Under the pieces are notes generated by a model, which did no database searches, was not told the DNA's origin, and worked only from the letters and a program-made list of their open reading frames with translations. From Gracilaria domingensis (lineage: Eukaryota; Rhodophyta; Florideophyceae; Gracilariales; Gracilariaceae), in NCBI GenBank assembly GCA_022539475.1, contig VCMS01000092.1, positions 124,001 to 188,000 of the forward strand: 64,000 bases of DNA, in the 5' to 3' direction. Within the stretch, counting starts at the first letter, position 1. Each line of letters starts with the position of its first letter. The position numbers and the translations under genes were made by a program. Of this stretch, positions 44,161 through 56,652 are shown piece after piece.

Positions 44161-45279
44161 AGCCCCAAGAACGGCCGCAGCGATACCCTGGATGCGTCGC
44201 AGCCGCAGCTGCCACACACAGGTTACGTGATGCAACTCGCATCGGCACCCCGCAACTGAAACGGCATCTGTAACACGCCTCATCTTGACAATCGTTCCCC
44301 TTACTGCGCACCTTATCTCGACTAAACGCTCTCTTCTCCCCGGCACTCACTGTACAAACACTTCCGTTCCTTCAAAGACTTGCTACAATTCATTCTAGAT
44401 CCAAACTTCGTAGAAGACGCTAATCAACCGTCTTCTTCTACGCATCCTCCCGCCATACAAAACGTTCTCAACGCCAACCACACACTACCGCAACAACTGC
44501 CGTGGTGTCCCGCTGCAGACATCCAGCATTCGACACTTTCCATGCCGCGCAACAAGCGCGGCATTCCCTGCGCCACAGGGCAAGCGCGGCCCGTTCCTTG
44601 TCGCAACCATCCGCTGAGCAGAAGCGACCGCACACACAACAACCACCGCCTCAAGCCAACTTCGTGCTGGATGAAGACCCCCTTCTTGTCAGATATATCC
44701 TCAGAACAATCGGCGGTCTTTCCTTTGCCGACAGACCGCCGTCAAAAGAGCGAGCGGGAAAGCTTCAAAGAAATGAAGAAGAACGACTGTATGGATAACG
44801 GGAGCTTCTGCCGCAGCCGACGCATACAGGCGCAACAGAACGTGCCAAATGACACGCTAGTCGAGAGGGAGCGTGGCAGCTCCACGTGGAAGTCTGATTT
44901 GCAGCCCAGCGCATCCGACTTGGCGCCGTCCACTGACGCGAACTGCAGCCGAGCATTCAGCAACAGCGCCGCTGCCCCGTCAGGCAGAGGGCGCCAAATG
45001 CCTTGGCACGGCGTTCGACACCATGAAGCGATCTGAATGAGGCAGATGGCTTGCCGCGTACAACTCGAAGCGCTGCGAGTCGTCGTGCAACTCGCGCGGC
45101 GGATTGGCAAACGACAACGATGGCGGCGACCGCAGCGAAGGCAGCGATGACATCGGGAGCACAGCGTGTGGCGGCGTACAGAGTAGATGGACGCAGCTCT
45201 GATTGGTGCAGTGACTGGGTTCGTCGAGCGGATAGAAGATGAGCGTGGACGCTGCGGTTGCTGGCGCTTGCGTCAGACC

Positions 45280-45390
45280 AAGACGCAGCAACGCGAGCAG
45301 CGCGAGCAGTAAAGATGGCGCGGATGTGGAAGCCTGCGCCAGGCAGGGCTGCAGCAGCGAGAGCAGCAGCGCGAGCAGCGCGGCTTATCG
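45280..45390. repeat. Interrupted GCGAGCAGC-type simple repeat
   Basis: Two clusters of GCGAGCAG/CAGCAGCGAGAG units, about 45280-45310 and 45345-45390. Low-complexity repeat; no coding assignment. Confidence 0.6.
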
Positions 45391-46432
45391 AGTAAGGTGC
45401 GTCATGATTTGCACGATCAGCAGCCCATCTCCGCAGCGAAGGCGCGTGCCAGAAGGAGCACGCCTTATATACATGATGGCATGCGCGACGTGTACGGCGG
45501 AAAATAGGTCGCCGCCATGTACATGACGCCCAAGGTGTTCATGAGAATGGCATCTCAGGAACGTTTTAGGGCTGGTTTGTACGGACTCTAAGGGAATTTC
45601 TTATCGCCGACTACTCGGTTTTTCTTGAGTATGGCGTGGCCAAATTGGCCGTGCACTGTGGATCGTTAGAGAGATCGATGGCCCTTTGGAAGAGTTTTGC
45701 CGCACTTGGCACGATCGAGAGTGCTGAAAAGATTCTGAAGCACCCTGTAGTTGGGTTGAATTCGCACAGACTGTTCCAAGAATTGGTAACGTGTCGACGC
45801 TGTTGACCATTGCCATTGTTTTTCAAGTAGACGGCGCCGCATTCATAACCTTAGGATCTCCTGCCTGCTTTATGGCTCGCTCGAGCAAATAAAACGCCCT
45901 GAGACATCAGTGGGTACAGACGGCTCGTACACAAGAAGGTACGCGACAGCAACCATGTAGTTGAAATTGTGGAACTGCTTGATGACGCGTTCGTGTTGGG
46001 AAAGCTACACGAGTACTAAGTAGTACATGGGCGGCATGAGGAAGGAGGCGAGGGAGCAAGCGCGGAGGACAGAAAGAACGCAGGCTAACGAGAGCCAAGA
46101 GGCCAAGGCAAGAAAGAGGTGCGGCGTGCACGATGCATGGCGCCATTTAAGACGGCGGAGCGACAGCAGCGAGCACGGCGTAGCGTGGCGAAGAGCAAAG
46201 TGTGACCGCAGCCGACAGGGTGTGTGCGTGTGAAGGTGGCGTTTACACTACCGCCAACCGAATTGCAGCGCTTTACTCGCTTTTTTACACCACCTATGAA
46301 CTAGGTTTACTGTGCACGTCGTAGTTTCTAAAGGGAAGAGCTTCTATGTGACACCTATTCGCCACCACCGATACACGTTACTACCTTTCGGCAACCTAAT
46401 TTTGAATCACTTTTCCACTAGGGTTCAACGTT

Positions 46433-48163
46433 CGCGGGTCTACCCAACCAGGTTGCTGGTAAAGACTACCTGAATAGGGTACTTGCGGACCGCGAAAGCG
46501 GGGACGGTCTGCATAAAGCAGTGCATATTCCGTCCTTGACAATGCTTGTAACGTAGAAGGCAACTACGTCGTCGGGATAGACGCAACGTCCGCTTTTGCG
46601 AGGGGCAAATTATCCACTTCGTGCCGAGAGAAATCCTGCGGTAGCAGTGCGACCGATGACGCCGGTCCCTCCAGGTGGAGTGCATTGCTGAAACGCGGTG
46701 TTAGAAGCGTGCGCGCAAAGCGTCTTCTTCCGCTTTCTCGTGCTGTACTAGCTCCAGATACGTAGTCTTCCTCCGGTCTTGCCTTCGTTGTGCCACCAAA
46801 GTGCGAATAGCCGGATTCAATCTGTTGATGAACAGAATACAACGCTCATTAGCGGAATAAACGTTACCACTTCTTTAGAAGTCTCTATTTAAACGAAGTG
46901 AGAATTTTATCCGCGATTTTTCCGGGCGTTGCTTCTTCTCTCGCAGCGCGCTGATAGCCTCTTTAATAGCAATCCCCATAGCGAACGAGCGTAGCGAGTA
47001 CTGCATTGCCTCTGGCCAGCAGGTAACTCTTCCTTCAGAGGCACGTGAGGAATCTCTTGCAGAGTTGAACTAATTTTCAGCAAGTCCACGTAGGGAATAC
47101 GGTAAAGCCACACAAGCTTTCCCTTCACTCGTGCCGAGAATGTCAGCTTCCGCTACAAAGAGTGAAAGAATATCCATCACCAGGATTGGTCTTCTCCAGT
47201 AAAGAACTGGTGTCGAGAATTGAGGGACATGCGCTTGATGCAGTCCTTCCCTTTATCCGTACCTCAAAGGGCACGATCCAAACTAGAATCTTCAAAACGG
47301 TAGTACCGGTAAGAAATTAACCTTCTGTACAAGAAATTCGTACGCTTCAGCTCCTTCAAACCGAAATGCTCTCTCCACTTCTCTCGGGTGCGAATCCCAC
47401 CGCTGGTGGCCAAAGAAGGACGGGAGTGCGACGCGCGACCGCGGCGTTTACCATCAACTGATGAGTCTGACAAAGGAGATTCCGCTGAGCGGTTTGAAAT
47501 ACCAGAAGACTCGGACGAATCCGAATCATACTCGGCAACATTCCTGTTCTTAGAGCAGTGCTTCTTAGAATTTCGGTCACGTGTCAAACGAGACGTACCC
47601 GCGATTGCTGCAGTGGGGCCATCATCCTCACGGATGGTGGCTTCCAACGTCTTAAGACGGTCAATAATCCGACTGAACTTCGTGTCCACATCCTCGGTAA
47701 AACCGAGATATCCTTGAAGTATCTCTAAAAGAGAGTCGAAATCCTTCCGTAAAATAAGTAGATCATCTAATACGCCTCCATTGAGGGCAGCGTCAACCTT
47801 CAAACGAAGTGTATCGACCTTGGAAACGAAAGCTTCATGAGAACTTCTCCTGACTGCAGCCTGAGCCTCAAGAACACGAACGTGAGTCTCCAACTCGTTC
47901 ACGAACGCATCGTTTGACGCGGCGGCGAGAGTAGGACCTTCCAAAAGAGCAGATGAGGGCACAGCAACTGGGGCGTCGGATGATTTGACAGACTGTTTCC
48001 GGTTTCCAATTCCTTTCACATCACCATGTAGGGGTTCTAGAACAGAGCGCAGACGCGAGGACAGACCAGAGCCAACGAAGTGATACTTCGTCGGGCTCGA
48101 GCGTTTGTCTGATACAATCGTCCACGACGAGATGAAACCAGAAAACTGGGAACAACAAGACAA
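46433..48163 (-). pseudogene. gag amino-terminal two thirds of gypsy element C
   Basis: Minus-strand gag homologous to those of A and B. From about 48163 (no clear ATG start): a helical coiled-coil region (FVNELETHVRVLEAQAAV, LRLKVDAAL, FSRIIDRLKTLEATI), the Ser/Asp linker (VAEYDSDSSESSGISN), HFGLKELKRTNFLYRRLISY and, after a stop at 47264 and several shifts, remnants of the core (EGRVTCWPEAMQYSLRSFA, SGNVYSANERC, RLNPAIRTLVAQRR, TTYLELVQHEKAEEDALR) down to QQPGWVDP at about 46445. The homology ends there, at a point complementary to where the fragment at 30.03 kb begins. Confidence 0.85.
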
Positions 48164-48558
48164 CCAAACAAATCAACCTTGAACGAGAGTATCGTCCTCC
48201 CACGAGTGACGATAACCGATAAATCGGGCGAACCAACCGTACCAACGGGAACAGCCGTATGCGGAATTAGAGGAAGTTCGACCAGGTTACCGGGGCAAGT
48301 TCACAACCTAAACCGGGTGACAACAACCGTACTGACGGGAATCACAAACTACGGAAATAGGCTGTGCCACCGGTAGAAAAACCGTGTCCAAACAACAACC
48401 CAAATGAGGAAAACCAAACCAACTCGACTTCAGCTTGGTGATGAATTCCATTGACCACTGTGAATGTACTTCACAACCAGAAACGAAACGGCAAACCGGT
48501 AATTGATCAGGAAACCAGCTTGCTGGATCAACACGAGTTCTAAGTCGGGAGACCAACT
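48164..48558 (-). other. Leader and primer-binding site of element C
   Basis: Untranslated leader of about 370 bp. Next to the LTR the complement of 48537-48555 reads TGGTCTCCCGACTTAGAAC, identical to the site of element B and three bases from the LTR end. This fixes the 5' LTR of C on the right-hand side and its transcription as leftward. Confidence 0.75.
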
Positions 48559-48927
48559 TGTGGTGCAAACTCCACGAACGGGCGAAGCCACGAAAGGTGT
48601 TCGAAACCTTCTCTCTATAGAGGTGTGCGCAGAAGTAGAGCTCCTCTCAGGTTGTTCACACGAGTTGGGCATAAATCCGGGGATCAGCCTCACGACACGA
48701 GTCAAGAGCGATTAAAACGAGAGGATGCGGGGGGCGTTGGAGACAACGACACATTTGGCAGTTGGCGTCACTTGAATCAGACGCGGAACCCACGAGAGTG
48801 GTGACGACACTCGATAGAGGTGGAAAGCCACGCGAGTAGTCGAGCCAAGAAACGGTACACATCGGCACACGGTAGCGCGGTACCTGTTCAACAATGATGG
48901 AAACCGGAAAAAACAGACGAAGAAAAC
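48559..48927 (-). mobile_element. Right (5') LTR of gypsy element C
   Basis: Starts TGTGGTGCAAACTCC on the plus strand and aligns with 591-915. It holds the palindrome CTCTCTATAGAG (48611-48622). The outer boundary at 48927 is set by the candidate duplication GAACG (48928-48932); the terminal bases AAAAC are atypical. A shorter LTR ending TTCAACA at about 48892 would look more canonical but gives no matching duplication. Confidence 0.6.
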
Positions 48928-48932
48928 GAACG
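48928..48932. repeat. Candidate target-site duplication GAACG of element C (right copy)
   Basis: Matches 586-590. Copia codons continue in frame directly after it (RSSGECVKVATSR), compatible with the copia frame that ends at 590. Confidence 0.5.
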
Positions 48933-51900
48933 CGCAGTAGCGGCGAGTGTGTTAAAGTTGCCACGAGTCGGACGATATCCCCTACACAGGGTGCTAGCTC
49001 TCGGCAAGGAGTTTGCTACACATCAAGGGTGGTCTATCAGAGCCAAAAATTCGGTTGGGTCGTTCACTTCCCCGACAATGGCTGCAGCTCAACCTACTAA
49101 GCAGTGTAAAGTACCCACCCACTGTCATCTGGGGCAGCGAAAATATCTAAATAAATATCTAAAATACCCCAACTAATGGGGACAAACTTTCCAGACGTGT
49201 GTAACTGAACAGCAATGGTGTGCACACCTCTTGGATCCAGTCCAGTGTACAATCTGCCCAAGAATGCGTCTTCCACATCAACTCATAATTTAAAGTACCA
49301 TCTCCCGCATCGGCGGCGCATGCTTTAACTGGCAACAGCGGTGAAGTGATCGCGAAAGCGTTGCAATACAGAACTTACACGAACACGACATGCCACACCA
49401 GAATTTCCCCCGCAAAAAGCAAGCTGATACTCCACGCGATGCGGCAATGAAAGCGCAAAACTCGCACTCAACGTTCTTCAGCAGTATGCCAACCTAACAG
49501 CAACCCCAAAGAAAACATTCAAATCACTTCTAGCTGAAGGACGGGCAAAAGACCCTGTAGTTCAGGCTTTCTATAAATGGCGCCTTCGTTACAACCACCT
49601 CGACCCACGCATGATACAGAAAATTGCAAAACGTAACCTCCTAAATCTCCCTCTCATTTCCAAACGCGCCTTACCAAGGTTAACTCGCACTGGATGTGTA
49701 CACAGAAAACGAACGAAAGAACCACATCCTAGACAGCATGCTTACGAACTGGGCACATTTTTATCCTCCGATATCGCCGGACCGATAACCCCCACGTCTA
49801 ACCACGGGAACAAGTTCTTCACTGTATTTCTTGAAACTAGATCTCGCTTTCTCTTCGTGTTCTGCGCACCATGCAGAACAAAACTCGAAAACTTTCAATC
49901 ACGCCGTAATCAATCTAATTTAAAACTAGTTTGGTGCTGTTAAACTCCTAATCAGGACGGAAAACGCCAGGGAATGTACATCAAAACAATTTCAGGCCTT
50001 CCTAAACGCACACGGAACTACGCTCAACTACACCACTCCGTACAGCCCTCAGGAGATTTCATTACCGAACAAGTCATCGGAACACTCGCCCGAATAGTTC
50101 GAGCATACTTGAAACACTCTGGCCTCCGCGACTCGTATTAGAAAGATGTCCTCCGTGACGCCACCTCAAATACAACCGCAGCTTACATAAGACAAGCAGA
50201 AGTATCCCGTACACTGATTGTCACTGAAAGCCGCGTACCGTACCGACATCCTAACATTCGTACAATTAGGGAGCATCCGCATCATCACGGACGATACATT
50301 GAGGGGAAAACTGGATCTTCGCGGTACAATTGTTCGCTCCACGGTGTCAACGACACTCACTTCATCGTTCAAAATGCCTTTTCTTCCGATTACCGCCAAG
50401 TCCGGGCTATTGATTTCGAACCTTTCTTCCCAATAACAGACCCAGTTCGCACCCCAGCGGCAGCTTTCAAGGCCTTCAACTTCAAACCAACCCCGCACAG
50501 CATTTCTACCTCTACACTGGCTCCAATTTTGCATAAAAAGGCAACGAAATATCCGGACGCCGAGCTTTCGTCAGCTGTGCACAGTGCCGAACTGGACAAG
50601 CTTGATAATCTTGGCATCATAAAATGGCTCCCGAAAGAGGCACACCCAAAACGACTCATCCCATTGACCATGAAATATAGATACAAGCGGAACCCCGAGA
50701 ACGAAATCATAGAACGAAAGGCAAGGATGGCCGTTCACGGCGATCTCAAGAAACCCCACCAGGACCTTGACCCGTAACACACATCCACCCATTTAGCGCA
50801 GAAAGATACAGTTCGCGTCATGCTCACCATCACAGCCGCAAAAAAATTACGCCTCGAGCACTTCGACGTAACAACTGCATTTCCTCACGAATTATACATA
50901 TTTGACAAACCTATCTTTGTCTGACAGCACCCTCGGTTTGACGGCTCCCTCAAGCATGACACCCCAGGCGCCCAGCTCATCCAAAATCTCTACGGCAACC
51001 CTTCTGGATTTTTCTACTACTTAGAAGGCGCGGTCGAGTGCCTAATATCCCTCGGCTATTCACAGTCCCCGGACGACCCATGCTTGTTCGTGGAACACGA
51101 AGATGCAAATTTCACCATCACTTGCCTGAACAGTGAGGATTACCTCGTAGCGTCCAACACAGAATTCCGAGTCGACACGTTGTTTGCCGGCCTTTCCACA
51201 AAGTATAACATACGGCGCATCGGACGATCGAAAACATACTTGGGCTGGCGAATTGAATACGATGACGACGGCATCCACGTCAGTCAACCAAACTACGGGC
51301 AACAAGCACTTTCAATCGCACAGATGACGGAGTGCAACCCTCGACAAACACCAACAACAAGAAAATTAAAGTTCCACGCGCCGACAGCTGAGGACATCCC
51401 ACTCCCCTCCCATGGCGCACTCTACCGCCAATCGCATTCTCCAATGGATTGCGGATTGCACCCATCCCGACATCGCATTTGCTGTATCCCGGCTCGAAGA
51501 TGCGCTGTGCATCTTTACGGACCGCCACTCGCAGCTTCTGAAAGAACTATTAAGATATCTCAAAGGATCATCAAGATACGGACTACGGTATAGAAAAGGT
51601 AGTGACCTCTATTTTATCCACTTGTCACTGAAAACTTTTGCAAATGCAGACTTTGCTACGGACGCCAAACACTCCAGGTCAACTACTGGGTTCCTACTAC
51701 CCCGACACGGAACTCCGATTTCCTGCAAATCATTTCAGCAAACATGCGTCGCACTCTCTACCACAGAGGCGGAGTACATCGCATCGACATCTGCAGTTCA
51801 AACTACTTGCTTCATTAAATGGTCTCTGAAGTTCCTCAAACTGCTCGATGACGCTCCGTCCCCGCTCTACGTCGATAACCAATCGGTACTCGCAATTAGA

Positions 51901-52197
51901 CAAAACACAGGGGAGTGTAAGTGCCGAAAGTTCATGGACCTGAAGCATCACTTTTTCCGCGACCACCTGCAGCGCTGCAACATCACCCTTCATTACGTGC
52001 GATCAAACAAAACCAGGCTGACAACCTTACGAACGCGCTGGGTCGCATAGCTTGTCTCCGCATACGCGATTTAATCAACGTTCTCCCACCTCTACACGCC
52101 GCTGAATCAGTCGCAATGGGGCGTGTCGTCAGCCCAACAGAGATCTTGCAATCGCGACATGCACGACTTCTCCCGCCCCAGTCGTCACACACGTAGC
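48933..52197 (+). pseudogene. Ty1/copia element E, right part: integrase, RT, RNase H
   Basis: Continues copia element E. A polar linker (to about 49100) is followed by a decayed pre-integrase region (FYKWRLRYNHLDPRM near 49572), integrase (LSSDIAGPITPTSNHG, then RTENAREC where TDNG is expected, so the second catalytic Asp is Glu), RT from about 50520 (IIKWLPKEAHPKR, ERKARMAVHGDLKKPHQD, YLEGAVECLISLGYSQSPDDPCLF), a polymerase motif degraded to NSEDYLV instead of YVDD, and RNase H (FANADFATDAKHSRSTTGF, CVALSTTEAEYIASTSAV, YVDNQSVLAI, LKHHFFRDHL). Frames are broken by many stops (for example near 49930, 50140, 50776, 50922, 51390). This is older and more decayed than element B. No 3' LTR boundary could be fixed. 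Confidence 0.85.
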
Positions 52198-53290
52198 TGG
52201 GTTGAGATCAAGCGGCCTAAGGAACACAAAAGGCTTTGCAGCCTCCACCACCGAGTAAACGTGCCGCCTCATCGGCTTCTCTCTTTGTGTTCCCCAAAGA
52301 GGTATGTAGGTTTTTATGTGCTTTTTGCAGATTGTTGAGAAGAAAAGGCGTCAAGCGCTCTCCGACCCTTTGTACACCAACGAAACGACCCAATCTTTTC
52401 CCGTAAACAACCGTATGCAGTCCGTTTCTCATTTCATTGGACAAAAATTTATTTTCCAATGCAGTGAAAGGGAGCTATATATTGCATTGCAATACTATTG
52501 CAATATTGCAATACAATAGATAATGGCATTGCGATTAACTTTGTTGGCGTTATTGCAAACCGGAAAGATCTTACACAATTTTTTGCCATCAGCGGCAGCA
52601 GAAACTTTCCAAGAGGCGAGCTGTCTATTTGAAGCCATATCAAGCATGAGAGGACCAAAGACGTCCAAGTATCCCAGGCAGAACTATCTGTCAATAGCTT
52701 TTCAATCCGATTCCTACATGTGCCAATTTTTTCTTCGTACTCCAATATCTTTTCAATGGCAATTACATGTCAATTTTTTTTGGCTTGCCATCTCTCAATA
52801 GAAATTCAATATGTTACCGATTTCCTCAATGAACAGAGTTCCTAAGGGATTCTTCTTGAGACGTGAATGAAATCTTAATGACAGAAGCACTCAAGTATTT
52901 CCGCCTGGGTATAGCCTTAATTTCTTTCGACAACAGCCAGTTAGAACGCATATAATGCTCTCTGTTCTGTACGAAACGTTTGCATACAGAGTTTAGCACT
53001 GAGCGACGTTCTGGCGGCGAGATATGTACTTCTACCCAATTGGTTAAGGATATAAAAGCAAGGGCTGTAACTGTTCGATCTATAAATTGAACAGAATGCA
53101 TTAAATTGACAGTACCAAAACAGCAGTGAATCCGCTGCTTTAGATCTTCCAGCATCGATGCCACACACTCTGCCTCATTACATCTACCTGTTGCAAGAAT
53201 GTTACGCAGCCATTCTTTCGACCGAGAACAGTTTTGAAAAGCGCGCGTTTTCTACTACCGACCGCTACTCTTTTGAGCGCCAGGCATTGC
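52198..53290. other. No gene recognised; ATTGCAAT-rich patch
   Basis: May include the 3' LTR of copia element E (from about 52200), but no partner copy is in the window. Around 52470-52520 the motif ATTGCAATA recurs several times. A 112-codon minus-strand frame at 52826-53164 is unassigned. Confidence 0.35.
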
Positions 53291-53368
53291 TCGTACGCCG
53301 CACAACGTGATGCTTGAGGAACGTCTCCTCCATTATGGCGACCATCCTAAGACTCTCTCCAAGAGGCG

Positions 53369-54540
53369 GTGTTTCAGAGCTTCTCACTCACAACTCCATG
53401 GAAAGTATGGTCACAACAAAATGGAATCTCCACAATGTCAATTAGGCGCGCTTCTGCTGCCATTAATCTCAAAGACGCCCACCCGTGGTGCGCGCATGAT
53501 ATTTTGTTCACAATTTCCAAACAGGGTATACCAACAAACCTTAATCTCGTCAACGAACAAACTCTCGCGGAGGCTGTTGTATACTACGCGGAAAACAACA
53601 CATCTCTTTCCAAGAATGGGTTGCGTGATCTTCTACAAGAGCATGCTTCAATGCTTTCCCTAGAGCGCCAGGATAAGATTATCTTCAGCGAAAATATACC
53701 ATCTAATCCATGGGTCAAGGACTTTTTGAAGAGAAAATTTCTACACCGGCAGCACGTCTAGATGATCGAGGAAAAACTAGTCAAAGGTGTCACACCCTAA
53801 AATCTCATGAAGCATATTGCAAGATTGAACGCCGCAATGGAGTTACTTAATATCAAACATGCAGCACGTATCTTTACTACCGATCAATCAGGAGCTTCTT
53901 TCGAGAGAACGAAAGGCCGTAGTTTGCGCAAGGGAATTGGAAGAAAAGAAGTGCGACTGGTTCAGAGGTCCTTGACGACGAAGGGCAGACTCGACAGATT
54001 GACGATTTTGAAGGTTTTGTCCGCTGATAGGAGATCGTAAAAGCCTGTCATCATCTTCCCAGGGAAAATGGATCACTACAGAGGTGTACGCAATGTAACG
54101 CAGACCTTACATTCTGGTATTCCGGAATGTTACCTTTTTCAGCGCCACCCGCCCGGAGCCGACTGGCAGATTGTTTTTAAATAGAGAAAGGGTTTTGCCC
54201 AGGAGACAGAAGCACTCGGGCAAACGTTCAGCGCCCTCTTTTACTGCTCGATAGCAATGGAGCGCACATACAATACAGTACGTCGAAGTATGATAATGTC
54301 ATTGTCCTTGCACTGCCTGCGCATACTTCTCACGTAACACAACCTGTGTATGTCACCGTCTTCAACTCGTACAAATCATTTCTTCAAGAGTAATTGCACA
54401 TGGCAGCACTTCGGAAGGACAAGCTGAACGCTTTTGACGTAGCTCAGTGCATATAAGATTCTTACTTCCGCTCACACACCGCACCAAGTATACGATCCAG
54501 TTTCCAGACAACCTGATTATGGGATCTTACAGTATTGGGT
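53369..54540 (+). pseudogene. pogo/Tigger-like (DDE_1) transposase, decayed
   Basis: The amino part resembles the CENP-B/pogo helix-turn-helix region: NLVNEQTLAEAVVYYAEN, LSKNGLRDLLQEHASML, NPWVKDFLKRKFL (53550-53755). The catalytic domain follows: IFTTDQSGASF near 53870 (usual N-x-DE-x-G, here DQSG), RLTILKVLSADRRS then TAA at 54038-54040, KPVIIFPGK, ADWQIVF then TAG, LLDSNGAH (second acidic motif, about 54247) and LALPAHTSHVTQPVYVTVF, a hallmark of the DDE_1 superfamily (LPxHTSHxxQPxDxxxF, with the usual Asp read as Val). Several stops. The element ends were not found. Confidence 0.65.
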
Positions 54541-55695
54541 ACAGACTGTGAGCCATTGCGACCGTATATGAGACGCATGTTAAGAGACAAGGGAGACTTT
54601 GTTAGTGTTGATAAACTTCTCAAACGTTTCGCGAAGTAGGAACGTACAGTCCTTAGTTACCCATGCGTAGACGAGTTAGGACAGTTTCGGGTAGATACAA
54701 CCAGTGGTTCCCGTGTGACCTCAAGAAGTGCGCAAGAAGTGCGCTCGAGGCTCTCGATCTAAGAAAGGAAAGTCAACAGAACGGAAACTGGAAGCGTACA
54801 ACTAGCGGTGATGTTGCGCGTAGCAAAGATTACAAAGAGCCAGCTCCTAACATCAGACCACTCATTCAGTTGGGGTCTGCTCGCGTCGCCAAGCGACAGC
54901 GTTTGGTAGCGACAAGACGCCAGTGGCTTGAGGTGCGAAAAGAAAGAGCTGCAATGAGCAGATGCATATATGCGTAGACGATGAGGGTGCCGTATAATGA
55001 CTTTTATCGTCACTAAGGTCTAGAAACGCGATTTATACCAGTCTCTCATTGGCACAGTGCGCATATATGGGTTGTCACTTTATATACCCGTTTAAATAGG
55101 CCCAGTGAACAAGATTTGTTTTGCTCTGTTTGTGGTGTCTGTTGGCTACTCCATTTGAATCTGATGCATTCGGAGTGATTGCCAGATGACTTTTGAAAGA
55201 AAAAAGCTTAGCGAAATCATTTGCAGTGCGCTACTTCCAATGTAATGGCTGTTACACTGAACCGCTCTCCACCAAAATTGGCTCGTTTTCAAATTACGCT
55301 TTGAACAGCTACCGAAAAGGGCTTCATTTCTTGCATAAAAACGAAACTTTGGAGATACTGAGTACAATTGAATGCTCTTTGAAGCCAATATTGGACCAAG
55401 CCTGCCCTAAATAGTGTTTTCGGATATATTTCAACTGACAAAACTCTTCTTGACCAGCAAAGAACGAAGTCTGAGTATCTCTCGTATCAGTGGAGGTCAA
55501 GATCGCAGCACTTCAGCAGACGGACAAATTACAACTTTGCGCAGCTCGTTCGCCTCATTTGATATTTAGTTAGAGCCATTCAAACTGCAGAGTTTGTCAT
55601 CGAGGCGCTAATAACATAGACAATATAATAAGCCAAATATCGATCAATGAAAGAGTTTTTAGCACAGAATCCAGATTGAGGTTTTATACCGGCTG
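54541..55695. other. No recognisable gene
   Basis: Short frames only (104 codons at 54663-54977 plus; 73 codons at 55193-55414 plus), without family signal. Confidence 0.4.
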
Positions 55696-55696
55696 T

Positions 55697-56067
55697 GCCC
55701 CCGGTAATCATTTGGGTGGTATATGGACTTTCTGCGCATCACAAAAGGATTCAAATGCCTACTGCGTGGCTTTCATGGACGAAAACCTGATGTATGCCGT
55801 ATGTGTGTAGTATTTATGGCGTGCCAATGCTTGTTCTATGGATGGCATTCGCACATAACAGGCGCAGTTTCAATCTCAAAAAATTACGTTCTTTACTCCG
55901 TTACATCTGCCATCATCGTCATGCACCAGGCACTCATACGCCACACATGCGACACAGATACGACTTATATACGACTTGGTGCCAAACATGGCACAGAGTA
56001 ATCACCTGAACCCTTATATCAGACATGAAGCGTACATACACCACCCAAATGTTCCCCTGGGGCCGTC
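55697..56067. mobile_element. Small TIR element (MITE-like)
   Basis: The left end CCCCCGGTAATCATTTGGGTGGTATATG (in two parts: the core CATTTGGGTGGT at 55709-55720) is mirrored at the right end by ACCACCCAAATG (56040-56051) followed by TTCCCCTGGGG. Outside the 12 bp perfect core the arms match with a few differences. About 370 bp long with a 92-codon incidental frame. The termini are loosely Tourist-like. No target duplication was established. Confidence 0.6.
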
Positions 56068-56640
56068 GCTGATAGTAAAACGACAAGATGCCAGGGCCGT
56101 AATGGAGACTCCCTCACTGGCTCAAAAGCGATGTTTAAACTAACTAACTCACTAAAGGTCTCCGAAAAATGTTAATCACATATCGTAAAACATGTCCACG
56201 TATTCCAGCTATACATATGTATGATGTGTATCATGTATAGGGTGTATCCAGCAAATACAGCAAAGCCCCGCCAACAGAAACACTCTACGTTCTTCACGCA
56301 AGAACTTTCAATTTTGCGGAAGTGATAAGACAACTCATGTTCAATACGCCGTGTGGCGTTGCTTCTGAGGGTGGCGAACGAGTCTACTGACTCTCATCTT
56401 TCAAGAAAGACTCTGCTTGATCCAACTCACAGCCACAGCGTTGTTTTACAGCGCTTTGTGCTGCCTTCTTTCCTCTCTTGGAAACCAGCCGTATTTTTTT
56501 GACAGTAGGTTAAACGACATGGTTCCTACATCTAATGAAATCGATAACAGGGTAACACTCAACGCCGCTTCAGTAATAACAAAACATCATGCACACAAAA
56601 TAGAACGAAGAGGCTTGGGAGGAGGAGGAGAATCGATCAC
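56068..56640. other. No recognisable gene
   Basis: About 570 bp with only short frames; possibly the 5' end of the hAT element that follows. Confidence 0.35.
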
Positions 56641-56652
56641 AAAACATTCTAT

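Larger units (their letters stand above)
30036..46432. mobile_element. Candidate 16.4 kb insertion inside gag of element C
   Basis: The C gag reading stops at 46433 on the right and continues at 30035 on the left. The break is bracketed by nearly identical 9-mers, CGTGGGTCT (30027-30035) and CGCGGGTCT (46433-46441). Joining at this repeat links PGWVDPR to KTGRAALICYT in one frame, at the position where A and B have PGWKDT followed by the knuckle. Nine bases would suit a Mutator-type duplication, but no terminal inverted repeats are evident (TGCATCTTCC at left, CAACGTT at right), and the transposase inside is CACTA-like. Rearrangement or mis-assembly are alternatives. Confidence 0.35.
43642..46432. 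other. GC-rich stretch without recognised genes
   Basis: Contains several overlapping frames up to 218 codons (44380-45036 plus, 44742-45110 minus) of simple Arg/Ser/Ala composition. A plus-strand frame at about 45573-45812 (FLIADYSVFLEYGVAKL, ALWKSFAALGTIESAEKILK) looks more protein-like, with helical-repeat character, but I cannot place it. Repeats inside are listed separately. Confidence 0.4.

Noticed and set aside
44380..45036. A 218-codon plus-strand ORF in the GC-rich patch
   Set aside because: It overlaps equally long ORFs on the other strand; low-complexity composition with no motif.
46270..46430. Weak RT-like string (RYTLLPFGN) left of the C gag remnant
   Set aside because: Only a few residues match, the frame is not supported on either side and the strand is opposite to element C.
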